DNA of 64,000 nucleotides from Candolleomyces eurysporus (lineage: Eukaryota > Basidiomycota > Agaricomycetes > Agaricales > Psathyrellaceae), in NCBI GenBank assembly GCA_027579435.1, contig JANBPK010000919.1:62001-126000 (forward strand), in the 5' to 3' direction. The notes under the pieces are model-generated. The model was not told the DNA's origin and did not search any database. It saw only the letters and a program-made list of their open reading frames with translations. The position numbers and the translations under genes were made by a program. Positions 22,189 to 32,063 of the stretch are shown piece by piece; the stretch's first letter is position 1, and each line of letters starts with the position of its first letter.

Positions 22189-23916
22189 ATGGTCGCTCTT
22201 TTGTCCCTTTTTTATGTTCTCTCCTTCACTATCTCTACTGTCTTTTCTTTTCCTTTTACACACAGTGCGGTCTCGGAATGCGACAATCTATCTGTAGAGT
22301 GGGAAGGTGAGGTAACTACGCTTCCTCGAGTCGGGCCTTTTGCTAAACGTGATTAGGTGGTACTGGACCTTTTCAACTGAATATTATCCCGGTACGAGGA
22401 ACCCTTAATTAAAACATACTATAAGCGAACTCACTTCTTCTCCAAGGTCTTCGGAACTCCGTCCAATATCTCAATACCTAGCGCTGCCTTCTCCAATGGC
22501 AAGGGATCATTTTCCACTCAGCTACCGCTTCCACAGGGCAAGAGGCTGGTCCTGGCAATGTCAGACTCGACCGGCTTTGCGACAGGGGGAATATCCGACG
22601 TTCTAACTGTCGCGCCGTCGCAAGGTGGTACCTGCGATAGTTCTGAGCGAGGTACGCGTTTCCGGTCATTGCGAAGTGGGACTTCGCTGAAATGAAGCCA
22701 ACGCAAGCCGTCGATTTCTCTTTCGAGTTGAACTATGCTTTGCAGCAATGTCGACCCTTTTTATTCGAAAAATACACTCGGGCGGCACCCCCAGTGACGA
22801 TTTGGGTACGGTCTTTCGCATGCTGTGAGCGCGTGCGGGTTTTTATTGATGTGGCGCTTTAGATATTGGTTCCAGGTGGAACAGCCGTCGTGGTCCAGCC
22901 TCCCCCTGGCGCAGAGTCGTACAGCTGGGTAGCAAATGCTGCTTCCGGAACTGCGCTGATATTCATGATGTCCGATTCGAGGGGACGCCAGGGTGGCGCA
23001 TCCGACATATGGACGGTTGGGGCCAGCGATGAGTCGTCTTGCCTTAATGACCGCTCGCCATCGTCGACCGCTTCGCGACCTACCATGACAGGTACACCAT
23101 CAGCAACCTCCCACACCCAAGCTGCATCCGCTACAGCATCAGACTCGGCGCCTGCAGCGACTTCGGAGGCCGCGTCGGGTGTTCCTATAAGTGCTATTGC
23201 AGGAACTGTGATTGGGTCTCTCCTTTTCCTAGCAGTTATTGTGACGCTTGGATTGTTCTTCCTCAAGAACCTCAAGAAGAAGTCAGAAAAGAACTCTGAC
23301 TTTGAGTTCAAAGAATCTCGACGCCCACAGTCCGACGGCACCTTCTTCGATCGGAGAGGCCACAATTCCTACGGCCCGTATTATGCTACAGGAGGCTCAC
23401 ACTACCCTCACTCGCCCAACAGTGCCGTTCCTCTTGATCCTTTTGCTGATACCCGCGAAATTGGCCACCTGACGCCAGCGGACTCAACAAGCCAATTCCC
23501 TTACCACCAAAACGACCCGTTTCAGAGACCCTACTANCCCCCCTTCTCCGCAAGTCGTTCCGCGTTCTCAAGATCCTTTCAACCCCGGAGAGCCCCAGCA
23601 ACTGTCTAGTGCAGTGCTAGGGGCCACAGCCTCGCAGGAAACAGCCCCATCGGAAGCGGGACGTTCAACCACTTCCCGTGAAACATCCACGACTCAGCAA
23701 AAAGCGGGGATGGCTGGCATCGCCTCGTACAAACCCACCCGATTCGTAGTTCACACAGATGCTGACGATGAATTGCCCCCACCGAATGCAGATGGCGTTG
23801 TCGAGTTGCCACCGCAGTACACTGAGCGTCGTCGGCGCCCTTCACGGACGCTGAGCGTCATGAACCCCACCCCATCTGATAATCCTAGTCCTAGTCCGTC
23901 ATACCCAAACCCATAG
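22189..23916 (+). CDS. Single-pass membrane protein with two ectodomain modules, copy A
   Basis: I do not know its function. ATG 22189 gives a signal peptide (MVALLSLFYVLSFTISTVFS). Module 1, spread over exons, reads SECDNLSVEWEG, GTGPFQLNIIP, FGTPSNISIPSAAFSNGKG and VLAMSDSTGFATGGISDVLT; it ends with VDFSFELNYALQQC. Module 2 has VPGGTAVVVQPPPGAESYSW and FMMSDSRGRQGGASDIWTVG, and ends in SSCL. The two modules share an M-S-D-x-x-G...GG.SD..TV core, so they are related. A Ser/Thr stalk leads to one membrane helix (ISAIAGTVIGSLLFLAVIV) and a basic stop-transfer. The cytoplasmic tail ends near RFVVHTDADDELPPP and ELPPQYTE, a PPxY motif. It is paralogous to the next gene, with matching intron positions. 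Confidence 0.85.
23537..23537. other. Ambiguous base in copy A tail
   Basis: The N precedes six C. Omitting it makes the codon TAC and joins ...DPFQRPYY to PPSPQVVPRSQ in one frame. Confidence 0.88.
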
Positions 23917-24154
23917 CAATTTTGCTGGCCATTATTAGCACATTGTTTTTATCTCATTTTGCTGTGTATAGTTGTAGGTACTCTGCGTACCAATCGAAGC
24001 CCTTGTGCCGCCATATTGGACGCGTTGATGTGTGAGACTGAACTGATGGGGTTGCGAGGGGAAATCAAGATTTGCATCGCTCCGTAAAATAGCCAGCGAC
24101 CTCGCCTCAGGTGTCATCCTCTCCCTCTTATGTTTCGTTAGCGCTCCTCTATCA

Positions 24155-26223
24155 ATGTTCTCTACGCTCTCCGNTTTTTCTGCCGCTTTTTGTTGCTGTG
24201 GTCCATGGCTTCGAGTTTACCAACAATGCCCCAACGCAGTGTGGGCAGTTGACGGTCAGTTGGTCGGGTAAGTCGTTGGTATCCAGGCTGAGGAAGCGGC
24301 CAGGTGAATAACTCCACTTTTCCCAACAGGTGGCACTNCCCCCGTATCGTCTTCTGTTGATCCCAGTACGTTGAACCACCACCACCAACCCCATACTCGG
24401 TTGTGAACCATGCTCTCTCTACCATCCAGCCCGGCCGCACGTTGCGCAACATTTCCATACCCACAACGAGCACCGGGACTTTCTCCACCGCTCTGCCTTT
24501 TAATGAGGGCGAATCTCTCGTCGTGGCCATGTCGGATGCAACGGGGACGACCGCTGGGGGAATTAGTGATGTTCTGACGATTGGGGCGGCTCAGGGTGGG
24601 GCGAGTTGCGATACACGAGATCCAGGTCAATCCTATACATTGCAAATTAGTCAAAGGTTGTTAACATTGTCCTAGGCGCCGACTTTTTCTACTCCCTCGA
24701 CTCCCCTTTACGGCAATGCCAGTGAGCCCATCCATATAAATAGTAATCCGTTTGGAGGTGTCAGCTGACGGCGAATAGGGACTACCCGTTCACGAGCTTC
24801 GACCGCGCTGTACAGCCCATTACGATTTTTGTAGGTCCTCCGACTATTCACCCTTGCTGAGCAACCAACAAACGATTTGCAGGGCTTCGAACCTCGAGGT
24901 CAATCTTTCACCGTTCAAGCTCCTTCGGGTGCCCAGTCTTTCTCATGGAAGGCCAATTTTCCGACTGGATCTCGTTTGGTCTTCTTCATGACAGATGCAC
25001 AGGGTAGGAACGGCGGTACATCTCAGGTTCAAACTGTCGGCGCTTCCAGTGATACAAGCTGCCTCGCGACAAGGCCCTCAGTGACAAGCAATTCCCCGTA
25101 CTCGCCTACTCGGGGCACCCAATCTCCCTCCAACACAGCGGACAGCGAAAATTCAAACAATGACGGCGAAAATAAAAAACCAAGTGGTTCAAAGATAGGC
25201 ATCATCGTCGGCGCGGCCGCTGGCGGCTTTGTTTTCCTTGGCGTCCTGGCATTTATCGTCGTTTTCTGCTTCAAGAGAAAGAAGAATCAAGGAGCCGGTT
25301 CTACAGAGCCCAAACTCGATCTCAATTTCGACCCAACGGTTGGCACTGGTGCCGCGCCTCCAAATACGTATCTCTTGCCTAGTGCATACACTCAGTCGAA
25401 CTCCAACCTCGCTCCCAACCAGAGTGCTTCGCCCTATGCTCAGGATTCACAATCATCGAAGGAATCCCATGGCTACCAACCGTCAACGACGTCGACTTCG
25501 CCGTTGAATCCTGTTAACAATCAGCCTGTGACAGAAGGAAGCTCCAACTCGTATCCGGCGCAACAGAGCCCTCCCCCTGCGAGCGCTTCGCATACGTACA
25601 GCCAATATTCGCAAGACACCTCATCGGGTGCTGGTGGTTCTCAAGCTTATGGATATGGTGCAGCTGCAGGAGCGGCGGCGGCTGCCGGTGCTATGACACA
25701 AGGATACCATTCGGATCCCTACCAGCAACAGCAACAACAGTACCCCCAGCAGCAATACCCGCAACAGCAGCAGTACCCTCCGCAACAGTATCCCCCGCAA
25801 CAGTACCCTCCTCAGCAGCAGTATTCTCAATATCAATACCAGCAGCCCTACCAGCAGCAGTATGGTCAACAGCAACCCTACCAGCAGTATCCCCAGGGTG
25901 CTTATTCACAAGGATCTTCTTCTGGTAGAAGCGGAGGAAGACCTATGTATGCAACCAACGCAGATCCAAGGGATTCGTACAACGACCAGGCGAAACAATC
26001 GAAGGATCACAAAGCACAAGGAAGTTTCAGTGGCAAATCGGGCGCTCCACCTCCTGCCGCTCCTACACGAGTCGTCGTCCATCAAGATATCGACGAGGCT
26101 ATGGACGTGCCAGAGGAACTGCCTCCTCAGTACTCGGAAAGCCGTGCACCTATTCCTGGCCTGCCAAACTCGCATGACGTCGGAGGTAGCTCTCAAGGGG
26201 CGCTCCGTGACCGCAAAGGTTGA
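24155..26223 (+). CDS. Single-pass membrane protein with two ectodomain modules, copy B
   Basis: This is the tandem paralogue of the preceding gene, 238 bp downstream on the same strand. ATG 24155 gives the signal peptide MFSTLSVFLPLFVAVVHG once the N at 24174 is omitted. Module 1 has TQCGQLTVSWSG, GGTPPYRLLLIP, LRNISIPTTSTGTF and VAMSDATGTTAGGISDVLTI. A bridging exon ADFFYSLDSPLRQC matches copy A. Module 2 has FEPRGQSFTVQAPSGAQSFSW and FFMTDAQGRNGGTSQVQTVG, ending TSCL. The membrane helix is IGIIVGAAAGGFVFLGVLAF. The tail is far longer than in copy A and holds a Gln/Pro/Tyr tract. It closes with TRVVVHQDIDEAMDVPEEL and PPQYSES, the same PPxY context. Function unknown; a surface sensor or scaffold is a guess. 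Confidence 0.85.
24174..24174. other. Ambiguous base in copy B signal peptide
   Basis: The N precedes five T. Omitting it turns the ATG at 24155 into a complete signal peptide in frame with the rest. Confidence 0.88.
24338..24338. other. Ambiguous base in copy B exon 2
   Basis: The N precedes five C. Omitting it yields GGTPPYRLLLIP, which aligns with GGTGPFQLNIIP of copy A and restores the splice phase. Confidence 0.9.
25720..25896 (+). repeat. Gln/Pro/Tyr-rich codon repeat in copy B tail
   Basis: Roughly 60 codons are almost entirely CAG/CAA, CCN and TAC/TAT, giving imperfect repeats such as QQYPPQQYPPQQ. Mixed codons for Gln argue for maintained protein composition rather than a recent DNA slippage event. 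Confidence 0.85.
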
Positions 26224-26665
26224 CCGGGTTTTCGGGAGAAGGTTCTGCTGGATGAAAGCCTGGGTCCGTTTGGGACTACTTGCCGCTATTTATTAAATTT
26301 TTTGGACAACCTTGTTCATTACTACCACACACCACTTTCATTTCGTACACTCATTTGTTGTTCGATATAGTTGCTTTCTGATACCCAACTACATTGTATT
26401 TTGTCAGCTTTATTCACGAATCTAGGTGTACAGCTGTCTTTAGTATTATTGAACGTTTGCATTGACAGGTTCAGGCACATGTGAACTTTATTATTCCTAG
26501 TACGCGCTCAACGTTCCTACAAGGCAAAAACAAGGGATGAAACCACCCGTATATATAATGGATACATGTGTCCGCCAGAGTTAAGGAGCGTTAAGCGATA
26601 CCATATACAAAGAGACGTCATAAGAAGTAGCTAGTAAATTAGGGAATGGAATCAGTCGGCCAGGG
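26224..26665. other. Convergent gap after copy B
   Basis: 442 bp between facing 3' ends, AT-rich and without any recognisable gene. Confidence 0.5.
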
Positions 26666-27637
26666 TCATAATGTTTGATTAGGGCTGGCGGTTGGTGAAG
26701 CTTGCTCCGGAAGGTCCTGGTTCAGACTCTGTTTCGCGAACGCGTCAATCATAGCATCCTGATCTTTACGTCGACGATGCCGCTTCCTTCTATCGTCCTT
26801 GATAACTCGTTCAATTCTTCTTCGAGATTTAACATGTGACCGAGGGTCGACAAGGGCTTGTTTGCACCGATAACAAGCCAGCTCGATGCAGGCTAACAGC
26901 CGGAGAGTTTCTGAATTGTTTAAAGCCTGTGGCATCGTCCGGTGTCAACATGAGAAGACCTGCGCAGCATAATAGAACGGTGAACGTACGTTGAGAGACC
27001 ACGACACCACACGGTTCCCATCCACAAGCCCGATTACAACAAAGTTGCCTCTTTTCTCAGCCTGAAGCTCTGAGCGCTACAATGGAAGTGGGGCCATGAG
27101 AAACACAAAGGACGGCAGAAAAGGTGCACCCACCTCGTCAAATTCCGCCATGACTTTGCCTGACGATTGAGACCGAACCACTAAACACATGGTGGGTGAG
27201 CACGCAGCGAACTGGTGGTGGCGTTTCGACGCCAGGTTCAACGAAAACAACCTCGACTCACCGACACGGGACGAATGCCCAGCGACCTCCTGAGTCGCTA
27301 TTCCCCTCCCCAGGTACACCCATGAGTCCCGCTCCGGACGGCGGATATGCACCTTCACCTGAATGTCACGGAAGGTGTCGCGGTTCGATGAAGACGCTTT
27401 GACATTGACATCATTACAATTGGGCTCCTCGACCGCGATACGGCTGGCAATCTGTGAGCTCTTACTCGGTGCAGTGAGAGCGTCCAAAAAGTTCAAGGGG
27501 TCCTGTGTCTTGGCCGCGACCTCTGGCTGAGGATTGCTTGTGACGACTGTGTCGACTTCCATTGAGTCGGCCTGCGCGTCGACGTCAGATTAGCCCCGTC
27601 CAGTAAAAAGCATTGAGCAAAGAGGGGTAGGTACCAT
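26666..27637 (-). CDS. Uncharacterised protein with a beta-rich N-terminal half and basic C-terminus
   Basis: I do not recognise this gene. The likely start is the ATG at 27637, immediately followed by a GT donor, so exon 1 contributes only the first Met; splicing then gives M-ADSMEVDTVVTSNPQPEV. The next part holds FRDIQVKVHIRRPERDSWVY and LGRGIATQEVAGHSSR, then VVRSQSSGKVMAEFDE, and after a further intron EKRGNFVVIGLVDGNRVVSW. These alternating strands resemble a PH/Ran-binding-like fold, which is only a guess. The last exon is helical and very basic (HVKSRRRIERVIKDDRRKRH), suggesting nucleic-acid or nuclear targeting, and ends SPNQTL. The open frame extends upstream of 27637 without an ATG, so the start is not certain. 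Confidence 0.5.
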
Positions 27638-27995
27638 TTCTGCTAGCTTCTGTCCCTTGAGAGCGAAGCAGTGAAGACTGGTATCCTGGGAGATGAGGGA
27701 ATAGTGGCAAAATGAAACGAGCACAAGAAGCGTTCAACTCTGGCCTCCAAACTCGCGAGCACCCAATTAGTGATCACGTGGGTGTAATTTGGGGGTTGGC
27801 CGATCTCATGCCGATCCTCATTGTGTCTTGTTGGAAAGCGATTGCACTATCAGCGAGGCATAAAGGTGTCTTAGATAACGATACGTTTGCAGTGGTGCAC
27901 AATCGACAGCACGTTGAAATTGACTACTATCGTACAGGCAGTTTTACACATATCAAGTCAGCAATCAACATTGAATCACCCAAAGATAACTCTCA
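27638..27995. promoter_or_regulatory. Gap with CACGTG between unknown gene and TAF5 3' end
   Basis: 358 bp. CACGTG lies at 27775-27780 inside the near-palindrome TGATCACGTG, 138 bp before the start of the unknown gene. The rest should hold the TAF5 terminator. Confidence 0.45.
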
Positions 27996-30738
27996 TCACC
28001 GTTGCTCAGGTGAGAGATAAACGCCCCCCACCAAGCACAAATTACGTGGAGTGAACTGGACGTTGTTAATGGGTGTTCGCTTCGTAGGGAACGTCGAGAG
28101 AAGGTCCACGCTTCATGGGCGGGTCAGCACATTATTAACCGTGTATGCGAGTATAGCCACTCACGTCTCGAGGCTTGCATCATTTCGGGTCGGTCGATTC
28201 TCATTCTCCGAAGTACCGTCCTCTGTCGGCTTCGTTTTCAACCCGCCGGCGCTCTTGACATCCCAGCACCTCACTGTCCAGTCAGCTCCGCCGCTGACCA
28301 ACAAAGACGACTCGGCGCTAAAAGATAAGGAGTATATCGACGAGGTGTGGCCTGTCATCTTCTTTATCCGTTTCCCAGTTCCCAAGTCCCAAAGATTGAT
28401 GGCAAGATCCTCTCCTGCAGTCGCAAGGTAACGTCCATCTGGGCTCATAGCTAAGCATGATACCGGGGCTTGGTGACCGATGAAAACTCGGACACTTGTC
28501 CCTCTCTGGACGTCCCATAAGCGGGCTGTCCAGTCGCTGGAGCCTGTTGCCAGGTATAGTGAATTCGGGTGGAACTGTATACACTGGAGATGTAGAACAA
28601 ATATCAATGTCAGAATTCAATGGGAATAACCAATGGAGTCGCGTACGTCAATGTCACTCAGGTGGCCGGCGTAAATCCTTAGACAGCTCGTTCGATCTGT
28701 CGACCACAATCGCGCGGTTCGATCTCGACTACCCGTAGCAAAGTAGATTCCCATAGGGCTCCACTTGACGTCCCAAACCGGATTTTCATGTCCTCGATAT
28801 GCAACCAAGTTTGTAAGGGTATCCATAGACCACAGTCGGACCGTCGCGTCTGCTGAACAGGACAGCAGGTGCTTCGGAGGAGCCGCTGAACCGCTGATGG
28901 GGTCGAAAGCAACCGAATAAACAGGTCCGCTGTGGCCGACCAGTTTCCGCGTCGTGCTGCCCTTTTTTTCTCGAATTTTGTGGAGCGACGACCCTGGAAA
29001 ATCAGACTTGTCAGAGAGGAAGGTTCGAAACCCATAAAGAGAAATTCCGTACCGTCTTTAATTGAGCCGGTCTGGAAGTCGCTGCGAAAGCCTCTGAGCT
29101 TCTCGCCCTTGAGGCTCCAGAGCCTGATATAGCTCTCGGCGAACCCAGCCGCCATGAGTGAGGCATCTTGGGAAAATGTCGAACAAGGAGCCCTGCAAAC
29201 AATGGAGTTAGACCGAAGAGACCGGAGTTACTAGTTCACATACCCCTCCGTGACGTCGTGAAGCGTGTAAGCGCATATACTGGGGAGAGCTCGCGAACGA
29301 TAAGTGGCAGCTTGAGGTGAATTCAAGTCCATATTATTGAGGACTGAAGGGTCAAGCCTTATCCGCTTCCTTGCGTCGCGAACGGCGCTTACTTCACGCT
29401 CAATATCGATCGTCTTGAAGTTGGGAGGATGAGGTAGGAGATCGGATTCGCTTGGAGCAATGAGGCCTGAGGCAATGACAGGTTTCGTGAACTGAATGTC
29501 ATATTGAGCAGCGGGGTCGCGGTCAAGGACAGCCTGCTCTCGAAGAACGCGTTCTGTTTCGACTCGAAGTTCTTCAGACATTGGTGCAGGCCCCAATTTG
29601 AGTTCTCCTTTGCTTGAATTGAATGCATGAGGATTGGTGAGACTGATCTTGCTCCCGTTGGCTTGGGGTATCAGAGTTGAGAGGAGACCAGTGGACTCTT
29701 CCCATGCATGCGGAGAGACCGCTGTGGGGTTTGTTGAGGTCACTAGAAGAATTGTTAGAGCTTTGCAAGCTGAGAGGTTGGTCTTTCTCACCATCAAAGC
29801 GCAAATGGTTGTTCACAACTCTCATCACAGCAGCACGACCTCTTTTGCCTTGCTCGCCAACGAAACCGTCCCCTGAGCCGAGAGCTTCTCCACCAAAGCC
29901 CTCCGTCAACCATCCGACAAGCAGGCTGAAGCCAGAGCGGCTCATTCGGATAGAGTACTTTTCGTTTCTGAACCGCTGCGCCAAATCATCGTTCTGGACG
30001 TGGGCAGGGAGGAGAAGAGTGGATAGATGGTGCAAGACTGAGCTATGTGAAGGTGATAGGGAGTCAGAAAAGGAGGAGTAGAATCGCTGGGCTAGATCAA
30101 ACGCGACTCAGTACAACTACTTCGACAAGAACACCTGGGTACGAACCCGCTTCCTTGAATCCTTGCTGAATGAGGTCAAGATAGAAATGACAGAATATAG
30201 GGAAGAGCATTGGCCTGAACTCTGGCTGGACCATAGTTAGAAATATCTCTGAGCATACGGACGAAGTTCATACCCGATACATATCCAGAGATCCATCCAC
30301 CCACGCTTCCAACTCTCTGAACCCTTCCTCCTTATCCGTTGGATCAACTGCCAAGATATCTTCAGCGCCAACTGAGCCGATACTTGCAATCAGGCTTTGA
30401 ATGTTTGCGGAATTGCCCATTGTATCCAACTCCTTCATCACAGTAGCAGAGTCCTTCAGATGGTTCTCGCCTGGCTTTGAAGGCTTCTCCGCGTAGACAG
30501 CAAGAGCCTGCACCAGCTCTTGCTCTCCGATACTTGACAGCGGTTTTTCCTTGTCATCGGATGAACGTTCTTCTACCTCCTCCAAGAAAGCTTTCTCCGC
30601 GTTCTTGTGGCCACGGGCACGGAGATAGTTCAGGAGAACGAGCTCCGGTTTGGAGAGATTGCTAGTAGCATCCTGCGGGGCATTGTTTGGGGATGGAGCA
30701 GGAGAAGACTGGGATGCGGATGGTGTTGCAGCAGACAT
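27996..30738 (-). CDS. TAF5: TFIID subunit TAF5
   Basis: TAF5 is a WD40 scaffold of TFIID and, in many fungi, of SAGA. ATG 30738 opens MSAATPSASQSSPAP. A LisH-like helix follows (KPELVLLNYLRARGHKNAEK), then the NTD2 domain with FRELEAWVDGSLDMYR, spliced to FRPMLFPIFCHFYLDLIQQG and YPGVLVE. Later come KYSIRMSRSGFSLLVGWL and IDIEREVSAVRDARKRIRLD. The C-terminal propeller is clear: YLATGSSDWTARLWDVQRG, YLATAGEDLAINLWDLGTG and LLVSGGADWTVRCWDV. The final exon reads DLLSTFPTKRTPINNVQFTP and RNLCLVGGVY, the conserved TAF5 end, with a stop at 27996. Internal exon edges between 28.6 and 29.2 kb were not all resolved. Confidence 0.9.
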
Positions 30739-30897
30739 GGATGGGCGCCGCTTGCTAGTTAGCGCTGGTACACACACGAGGACCAGAAATGACTGGTGCC
30801 CTTCACGTGACCACGTGTTGCATATTTCATGTCCGTCGCGTCCCTTTGACCAGACCGCCACCTCCTAACTTTCTCTCTCAACCACCAGCAAGACACA
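30739..30897. promoter_or_regulatory. Shared divergent promoter TAF5 / MAD2 with paired E-boxes
   Basis: In 159 bp there are two CACGTG palindromes, at 30804-30809 and 30812-30817, with only two bases between them. bHLH factors of the Cbf1 type bind this core; the factor here is not known. Confidence 0.65.
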
Positions 30898-31774
30898 ATG
30901 GCGACAAAGCAAGCAAAGCGTCAAGCGATTACCCTCAAAGGCTCCTGTGCCCTCGTCACCGAATTCTTCAAATACGCAGTGAATACGTAGGCATGCCATC
31001 ACTATACAAAGACTCGTGCTGAATGAACCGCAGGATTCTCTTCCAGCGAGAAGTTTATCCTTCAGATGACTTCCATATGGTCAAAAAATATGGCCAAACT
31101 GTTCTCGTCACCCAAGACCTCGCTTTGGAGAACTATCTCGACCGGTACGTTTGTGCCTGGCGATAGCCAATCCGCGTTTCTGATGCACATCGAACCAATA
31201 GGATTCTGAAGCAAGTACAAAGTGAGTGAATTGACTTGGGATTGGCTGGCCGTTGCATGCAGCAATCGTATTGGCTGGCCGTTGCATGGAGCAAACGTTG
31301 ACAACAATTATAAAGAATGGTTATTGACGGGATCGGTAACGCAATTGGTCCTTGCTATTATCTCCAAGGATACTCGGACCCCTCTTGAAAGATGGGTGTT
31401 CGACGTCAAGCTCATTGAACCGCCTGCAGATGCAGACCCGGCGAATCCGTGAGTTTGGTTCGGTATCTGTATTTTTATTGGCTGACGCAGGATGCAGCCC
31501 GGCACCAAAGCCTGAAGCGGAGATTCAATCAGAAATTCGGGCCATTTTGAAGCAGATCATCTCGATGGTCACATACCTACCCGTTATTCACGAACCGACG
31601 GTGTTCAACATCCTTGCCTACACATCCGAGTCTGCCGATGTTCCTGCGGGCGAGTGGGTGGACACGGATCCGCTGGCTATTGAGGCTGGAAAGAGTCAGC
31701 AGGTGAAGATGCGAAGCTTCAGCACTGATGCGCACCGAATTGAGGCTTTGGTCGCTTACCGGTATGAAGAATAG
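30898..31774 (+). CDS. MAD2: Spindle assembly checkpoint protein MAD2
   Basis: MAD2 is the HORMA protein that sequesters Cdc20 at unattached kinetochores. ATG 30898 opens MATKQAKRQAITLKGSCALV. Exons join to TEFFKYAVNT, ILFQREVYPSDDFHMVKKYG, QTVLVTQDLALENYLDR, ILKQVQ, then WLLTGSVTQLVLAI, TPLERWVFDVKLIE and the C-terminal safety-belt region with RSFSTDAHRIEALVAYRYEE. The last part matches the conserved SF.T..H+++..VAY+ pattern. About 205 residues is the normal length. The intron before WLLTGS carries a 29-bp tandem duplication. It shares a promoter with TAF5. Confidence 0.95.
31241..31298 (+). repeat. 29-bp tandem duplication in a MAD2 intron
   Basis: Two adjacent 29-bp copies (31241-31269 and 31270-31298) start ATTGGCTGGCCGTTGCATG and differ at two positions. 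They enlarge the intron without touching its splice sites. Confidence 0.9.
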
Positions 31775-32029
31775 ACGATATGTTGTTGTGCTAGACAGGA
31801 TGATGGATTTATGGCATTTTGAACTATTCCTGAGAGTTCCCTTGTCTCGGGCCAAGGATCCTCTGTCTCGGGGCAGCAGAACTGAGAACAATTACCATGG
31901 ACACGGATGTAGGCTGAGTCTTAAAAAGGTACTGCCACCGCTCGTCTCACTCTCTCCGAACCCCCTCGCTCCTTCGTTCCTCCTCTTTCTTCGTCTGGCT
32001 ACGTTTTCTTTTCTCCCTACTTTCTTTCA

Positions 32030-32030
32030 N
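32030..32030. other. Ambiguous base in NoxA 5' leader
   Basis: An N beside eight T, 34 bp before the NoxA start codon; no coding consequence. Confidence 0.8.
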
Positions 32031-32063
32031 TTTTTTTTATCTGGCTGGTCCTCCCCAAGCATC

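Noticed and set aside
30130..30150. GGGTTCGTACCC-like stretch on the minus strand resembling a tRNA B box
   Set aside because: It lies inside TAF5 coding sequence (region SYPGVLVE), and no A box or cloverleaf surrounds it.
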